Assembly: GCF_937997595.1 (NCBI RefSeq)
Contig: NZ_CALKTS010000309.1
Location: forward strand, 1 to 9,217
Direction of reading: 5' to 3'
Source of the DNA: an uncultured Campylobacter sp.
GTDB lineage: Bacteria > Campylobacterota > Campylobacteria > Campylobacterales > Campylobacteraceae
DNA: 9,217 nt
Numbering within the stretch: position 1 is the first letter of the stretch; the number at the start of each line of letters is the position of its first letter. A program made the translations under genes and the position numbers. The notes under the pieces were generated by a model. That model had not been told where the DNA came from. It did no database searches and saw only the letters and a program-made list of their open reading frames with translations. Below are positions 6,522 to 9,217 of this stretch, one piece after another.

Positions 6522-7106
6522 ATGGACGAAAAAAGCCGAGCGAAATTTGAAAGCTGCGTCTCGCAGATGCTTGAAATTTTAGGCGAGGATCCGAAGCGCG
6601 ACGGGCTCGCAAAGACGCCTGAGCGCGTGGCTAAAGCCTATGAGTTTCTAACTAGCGGCTACGAGCTGGATCCAAAAGAAATTTTAAACGACGCGCTGTT
6701 TGAGAGCAGCAATAATGAGATGGTTTTGATAAAAGATATAGAATTTTATAGTCTCTGCGAGCACCATCTGCTGCCGATCATCGGGCGCGCGCACGTCGCG
6801 TATATCCCGAATAAAAAGGTCGTGGGGCTTAGTAAAATTCCGCGTATGGTAAATATTTTCGCGCGCAGGCTGCAGATCCAAGAGCAGCTTACCGAACAGA
6901 TCGCAAGCGCAATCCAAGAGGTGATCCATCCGCTCGGCGTGGGCGTGGTGCTGCAGGCGCGGCACATGTGCATGGAGATGCGCGGCGTGCAAAAGATCAA
7001 CTCGACCACGACTACGTCGGCGCTTAGGGGACTTTTTATCAGCCGAAACGATACGCGTAAAGAATTTTTCGATCTAATAAATTCTCCGAAAACTTTCGGT
7101 TTTTAA
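6522..7106 (+). CDS. folE: GTP cyclohydrolase I
   Basis: 194 residues from the ATG at 6522. An in-frame TTG at 6480 would add 14 residues, but it lacks a ribosome site and the family in Campylobacter begins close to this ATG. The enzyme opens GTP to 7,8-dihydroneopterin triphosphate, the first step of folate synthesis, as a cytoplasmic decamer. The zinc ligands are intact: Cys79 and His82 in SLCEHHLLP and Cys150 in RHMCMEMRG. Spacing between them matches E. coli Cys110/His113/Cys181. His81 and His148 correspond to the E. coli catalytic histidines. The substrate-site segments VGLSKIPR (101-108) and STTTTSALRG (161-170) are present. It is divergent from the siderophore receptor and followed by a separately promoted nifS. 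Its final codons double as a terminator-like hairpin. In C. jejuni, folE lies directly divergent from tig. Confidence 0.97.
   Translation: MDEKSRAKFESCVSQMLEILGEDPKRDGLAKTPERVAKAYEFLTSGYELDPKEILNDALFESSNNEMVLIKDIEFYSLCEHHLLPIIGRAHVAYIPNKKVVGLSKIPRMVNIFARRLQIQEQLTEQIASAIQEVIHPLGVGVVLQARHMCMEMRGVQKINSTTTTSALRGLFISRNDTRKEFFDLINSPKTFGF
7086..7104 (+). terminator. Terminator-like hairpin inside the last codons of folE
   Basis: CCGAAA (7086-7091) and TTTCGG (7094-7099) form an inverted repeat; with a realistic four-base loop the stem is five pairs. TTTTT (7100-7104) follows directly and includes the first base of the TAA stop. The whole element is coding sequence for Ser-Pro-Lys-Thr-Phe-Gly-Phe. 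Stem strength is modest, so it is a probable rather than certain terminator. Confidence 0.5.
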
Positions 7107-7139
7107 AACGGCAAGCGTTAAAGAAAAATTTAGCAATTA

Positions 7140-7148
7140 TGTTATATT
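7140..7148 (+). promoter_or_regulatory. Extended -10 promoter of nifS-nifU
   Basis: TG at 7140-7141, one base, then TATATT at 7143-7148 makes a clear extended -10 element. A GTTAAAG segment near 7117-7123 gives weak -35-like support. Transcription would start near 7155, leaving a leader of about 62 bases before the nifS ATG, longer than the leaders predicted for tig and the receptor. This makes nifS-nifU independent of folE. Confidence 0.6.
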
Positions 7149-7153
7149 ATCGT

Positions 7154-7179
7154 GCGAAATTGATAAAAGAGCGAAATTG
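7154..7179. repeat. Short direct repeat at the nifS transcript start
   Basis: GCGAAATTG occurs at 7154-7162 and again at 7171-7179, a 17-base period. The first copy sits at the predicted transcript start, so the pair could be an operator or an early leader element. The nine bases match exactly; function is unknown and chance is possible. Confidence 0.45.
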
Positions 7180-7217
7180 TCTGATTAAATTTCAGGCAAA
7201 TTTTAGAAAGGAATTTT

Positions 7218-8417
7218 ATGCAGCGCGTTTATTTGGATAATAACGCCACTACGATGGTCGATCCCGAAGTTTTTGAGGAGATGAAGCCGTTTTTTTGCGA
7301 TAAATACGGCAACCCAAACTCCCTTCACAGCTTCGGAAGCGAGACTCACCCCGCGCTAAGAACCGCGATGGATAGGCTCTATGCGGGACTCGGCGCTGCG
7401 GATGCGGACGATATCGTCATCACAAGCTGTGCGACCGAGAGCAATAACTGGGTTTTAAAAGGAATTTACTACGATAAAATTCTAACCGGCGAGAAGGATA
7501 ATATCATCATAAGCTCCGTCGAGCACCCCGCAATCAGCGCGACCTGTGCTTTTTTAGAAAAAACCTGCGGCGTAAAGATCACTCGCCTCGGCGTCGATAA
7601 AAACGGACAGATCGATCTTGAAGAGCTTGCCGAAAAAATTAACGACAAAACCGCGCTCGTTAGCGTGATGTGGGCAAATAACGAAACCGGCACGATCTTC
7701 CCCGTTAAACAGATCGCACGTATCGCACACGAACGCGGTGCGCTATATCACGCCGACGCGGTGCAGGCCGTAGGTAAGATAAAGGTAAACGTGCGCGATG
7801 CCGACGTGGATTTTTTAAGCCTTTCCGGGCATAAATTTCACGCTCCAAAGGGCGTCGGCGCACTCTACATCAAAGATAGTAAACCGCTTACGAGCCTGCT
7901 TCACGGCGGCGAGCATATGGGCGGGCGCCGCAGCGGTACGCTAAACGTCGCGGGCATCGTGGGGCTAGGTAAAGCTTTGGAGCTAGCGAATAAATTTATG
8001 GATTTTGAGCGCACTCAGGTAAGCAGGCTGCGCGATAAGCTGGAGGATGCGCTTTTGCAAATTTCAAACGTCAGCGTCGTAGGTGATCGCAGCATTCGCG
8101 TGCCAAACACCATCCTCGCCTCAATTCAAGGCGTCGAGGGAGAGGCGATGCTGTGGGATCTGAATAAAGCGGGTATCGCCGCTTCTACCGGCTCTGCGTG
8201 TGCGAGCGAGGCGCTTGAGAATAACCCGATAATGGAAGCGATCGGCGCAGATAAGGAGCTGGCGCATACGGCGCTAAGACTTTCGCTGTCGCGCTTTACG
8301 ACGGAGGCGGAGATCGATTACGCGATCGAACATATAGGTAAAGCTATCGCTCGTCTGCGCGGAATTTCAAGCACGTTTGCTTACGCGCCGCAAGGTTATG
8401 AGAAAAATAAAGGATAA
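7218..8417 (+). CDS. nifS: Cysteine desulfurase NifS (epsilonproteobacterial type)
   Basis: 399 residues, full length for a class V aminotransferase-fold desulfurase. It converts cysteine to alanine and passes the sulfur to a scaffold for Fe-S cluster assembly in the cytoplasm. Visible motifs: YLDNNATT at 5-12, CATES at 71-75, HP at 103-104 (the histidine that stacks on PLP), HADAVQ at 178-183 with PLP-contacting Asp180 and Gln183, Lys206 in SGHKFHAPKG as the PLP-binding lysine, RRSGT at 237-241, and Cys328 in STGSACAS as the sulfur carrier. The ATG has AAAGGA five bases upstream. The nifU start lies three bases after its stop, and the nifU ribosome site is inside its last codons, so the two are co-expressed. 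In Helicobacter and Campylobacter this NIF-type pair serves general Fe-S proteins. The symbol iscS is also used for it. Confidence 0.96.
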   Translation: MQRVYLDNNATTMVDPEVFEEMKPFFCDKYGNPNSLHSFGSETHPALRTAMDRLYAGLGAADADDIVITSCATESNNWVLKGIYYDKILTGEKDNIIISSVEHPAISATCAFLEKTCGVKITRLGVDKNGQIDLEELAEKINDKTALVSVMWANNETGTIFPVKQIARIAHERGALYHADAVQAVGKIKVNVRDADVDFLSLSGHKFHAPKGVGALYIKDSKPLTSLLHGGEHMGGRRSGTLNVAGIVGLGKALELANKFMDFERTQVSRLRDKLEDALLQISNVSVVGDRSIRVPNTILASIQGVEGEAMLWDLNKAGIAASTGSACASEALENNPIMEAIGADKELAHTALRLSLSRFTTEAEIDYAIEHIGKAIARLRGISSTFAYAPQGYEKNKG

Positions 8418-8420
8418 AAA

Positions 8421-9217
8421 ATGGCAAAAAACAGTTTGATAAACGGCTCGATCTGGGAGCAATACTCGCAAAAAGTGCAGGACCGTATGAATAATCCTCG
8501 CTATATGGGCGAGATCACCGAGGAGGAGGCAAAGGCTAGAGGCGGTAAGCTAGTGGTCGCAGACTTCGGCGCCGAGAGCTGCGGCGATGCGGTGCGGCTG
8601 TATTGGTTGATCGATCCTAAAACCGATAGAATTTTAGACGCTAAATTTAAAAGCTTCGGCTGCGGCACGGCGATTGCGAGTTCGGATACGATGGCTGAGC
8701 TTTGTATCGGAAAGACCGTCGATCAAGCGGTAAAGATTACAAATTTAGACGTAGAGCACGCTATGCGCGATACTCCAGATGAGCCCGCCGTGCCACCGCA
8801 AAAGATGCACTGCTCGGTCATGGCATACGATGTCATCAAGCAGGCTGCAGCGAATTATAAGGGCGTCGATCCTGCGCATTTCGAGGACGAGATCATCGTG
8901 TGCGACTGCGCGCGCGTGAGCCTCGGCACGATCAAAGAGGTGATCCGCCTAAACGATCTTCATACGGTCGAGGAGATCACGCAATACACCAAAGCAGGCG
9001 CGTTTTGCAAATCCTGCGTGCGCCCGGGCGGACACGAGGAGAAGGATTACTATCTGGTCGATATTTTAAAGCAAACCAGAGAGGAGATGGAGCGAGAGAG
9101 GCTTCAAGCTCAAGCCGAGGCGAGTGCCGCTACTAGCGCGAAAGCGGGAGCGGAGATGAGCTTTGAGCAGCTAAATTTGATCGGTAAATTTAAAGCGGTC
9201 GAAGGGGTGCTTGACGA
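8421..9217 (+). CDS. nifU: NifU, Fe-S cluster scaffold protein (C-terminus cut by window edge)
   Basis: An open frame of 265 codons runs from ATG 8421 to the right edge without a stop. It shows the three-part NifU build. An IscU-like scaffold domain (about 1-140) has cluster cysteines Cys54 in SCGDA, Cys81 in FGCGTAIASS and Cys131 in MHCSVMA. A BFD-like [2Fe-2S] domain (about 155-205) has Cys161, Cys163, Cys196 and Cys199 with the 2-33-3 spacing of Azotobacter NifU. An Arg/Glu then Ala/Ser-rich linker (about 218-245) leads into the start of the Nfu domain (from about 246), whose CxxC lies beyond the window. It receives sulfur from NifS and hands clusters to target proteins. AAAGGA precedes the ATG by six bases, overlapping the nifS 3' end. 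All visible cluster ligands are intact. Confidence 0.96.
   Translation, partial: MAKNSLINGSIWEQYSQKVQDRMNNPRYMGEITEEEAKARGGKLVVADFGAESCGDAVRLYWLIDPKTDRILDAKFKSFGCGTAIASSDTMAELCIGKTVDQAVKITNLDVEHAMRDTPDEPAVPPQKMHCSVMAYDVIKQAAANYKGVDPAHFEDEIIVCDCARVSLGTIKEVIRLNDLHTVEEITQYTKAGAFCKSCVRPGGHEEKDYYLVDILKQTREEMERERLQAQAEASAATSAKAGAEMSFEQLNLIGKFKAVEGVLD

Noticed and set aside
6412..6612. Minus-strand open frame of 66 codons between the receptor and folE
   Set aside because: It spans the regulatory gap and the folE start, is highly basic with no motif, and has no evident ribosome site.
6684..7009. Two minus-strand open frames of 102 and 87 codons
   Set aside because: Both are antisense to the conserved zinc-site region of folE and have no recognisable features.
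8900..9136. Open frame of 78 codons on the plus strand in a second frame
   Set aside because: It sits inside nifU, whose frame carries the conserved BFD-domain cysteines through the same bases.
7218..9217. A nitrogen-fixation cluster suggested by the names nifS and nifU
   Set aside because: In Campylobacterota this pair is the general Fe-S assembly system, and no nitrogenase gene is present in the window.

Overview
The window looks like chromosomal DNA from a Campylobacterota species, most likely a Campylobacter with fairly high G+C such as the oral, C. gracilis-like group. The evidence is the gene order trigger factor-ClpP-peptide deformylase next to a divergent folE (an arrangement I recall from C. 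jejuni), the epsilonproteobacterial NifS/NifU pair, AT-rich gaps full of AAATTT, and promoters of the T-run-G plus TATAAT-like type. The species call is inference.

Layout. From about 4085 down to 1 on the minus strand runs a tightly packed operon: tig (trigger factor), clpP, def (peptide deformylase), comM (YifB-type AAA+ helicase) and the first 32 codons of a YjeF/Nnr-type NAD(P)HX repair enzyme, which runs off the left edge. Every junction is a stop/start abutment or an overlap of a few bases. A good Campylobacter-type promoter lies just upstream of tig. The first three products all act on newly made proteins: folding at the ribosome exit, removal of the N-terminal formyl group, and proteolysis. 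ComM belongs to natural transformation and Nnr to cofactor repair.

Upstream of tig, also on the minus strand, is a monocistronic TonB-dependent siderophore receptor (4183-6333). It has its own promoter, a probable Fur-type operator, and two hairpins at its 3' end that separate it from the tig promoter. It reads as an iron-uptake gene placed between tig and folE.

On the plus strand, folE (GTP cyclohydrolase I, 6522-7106) is divergent from the receptor and ends in a terminator-like hairpin built into its last codons. A separate extended -10 promoter at about 7140 then drives nifS (cysteine desulfurase) and nifU (Fe-S scaffold, cut by the right edge after 265 codons). These two form the general Fe-S cluster assembly system of this bacterial class and are not evidence of nitrogen fixation.

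All complete genes have intact key motifs. I saw no CRISPR array, tRNA, rRNA, insertion sequence or frameshifted gene. Nothing here looks like a wholly new system. The points worth a second look are the regulatory gaps, the inserted receptor, the coupled operon junctions and the excess of AAATTT.
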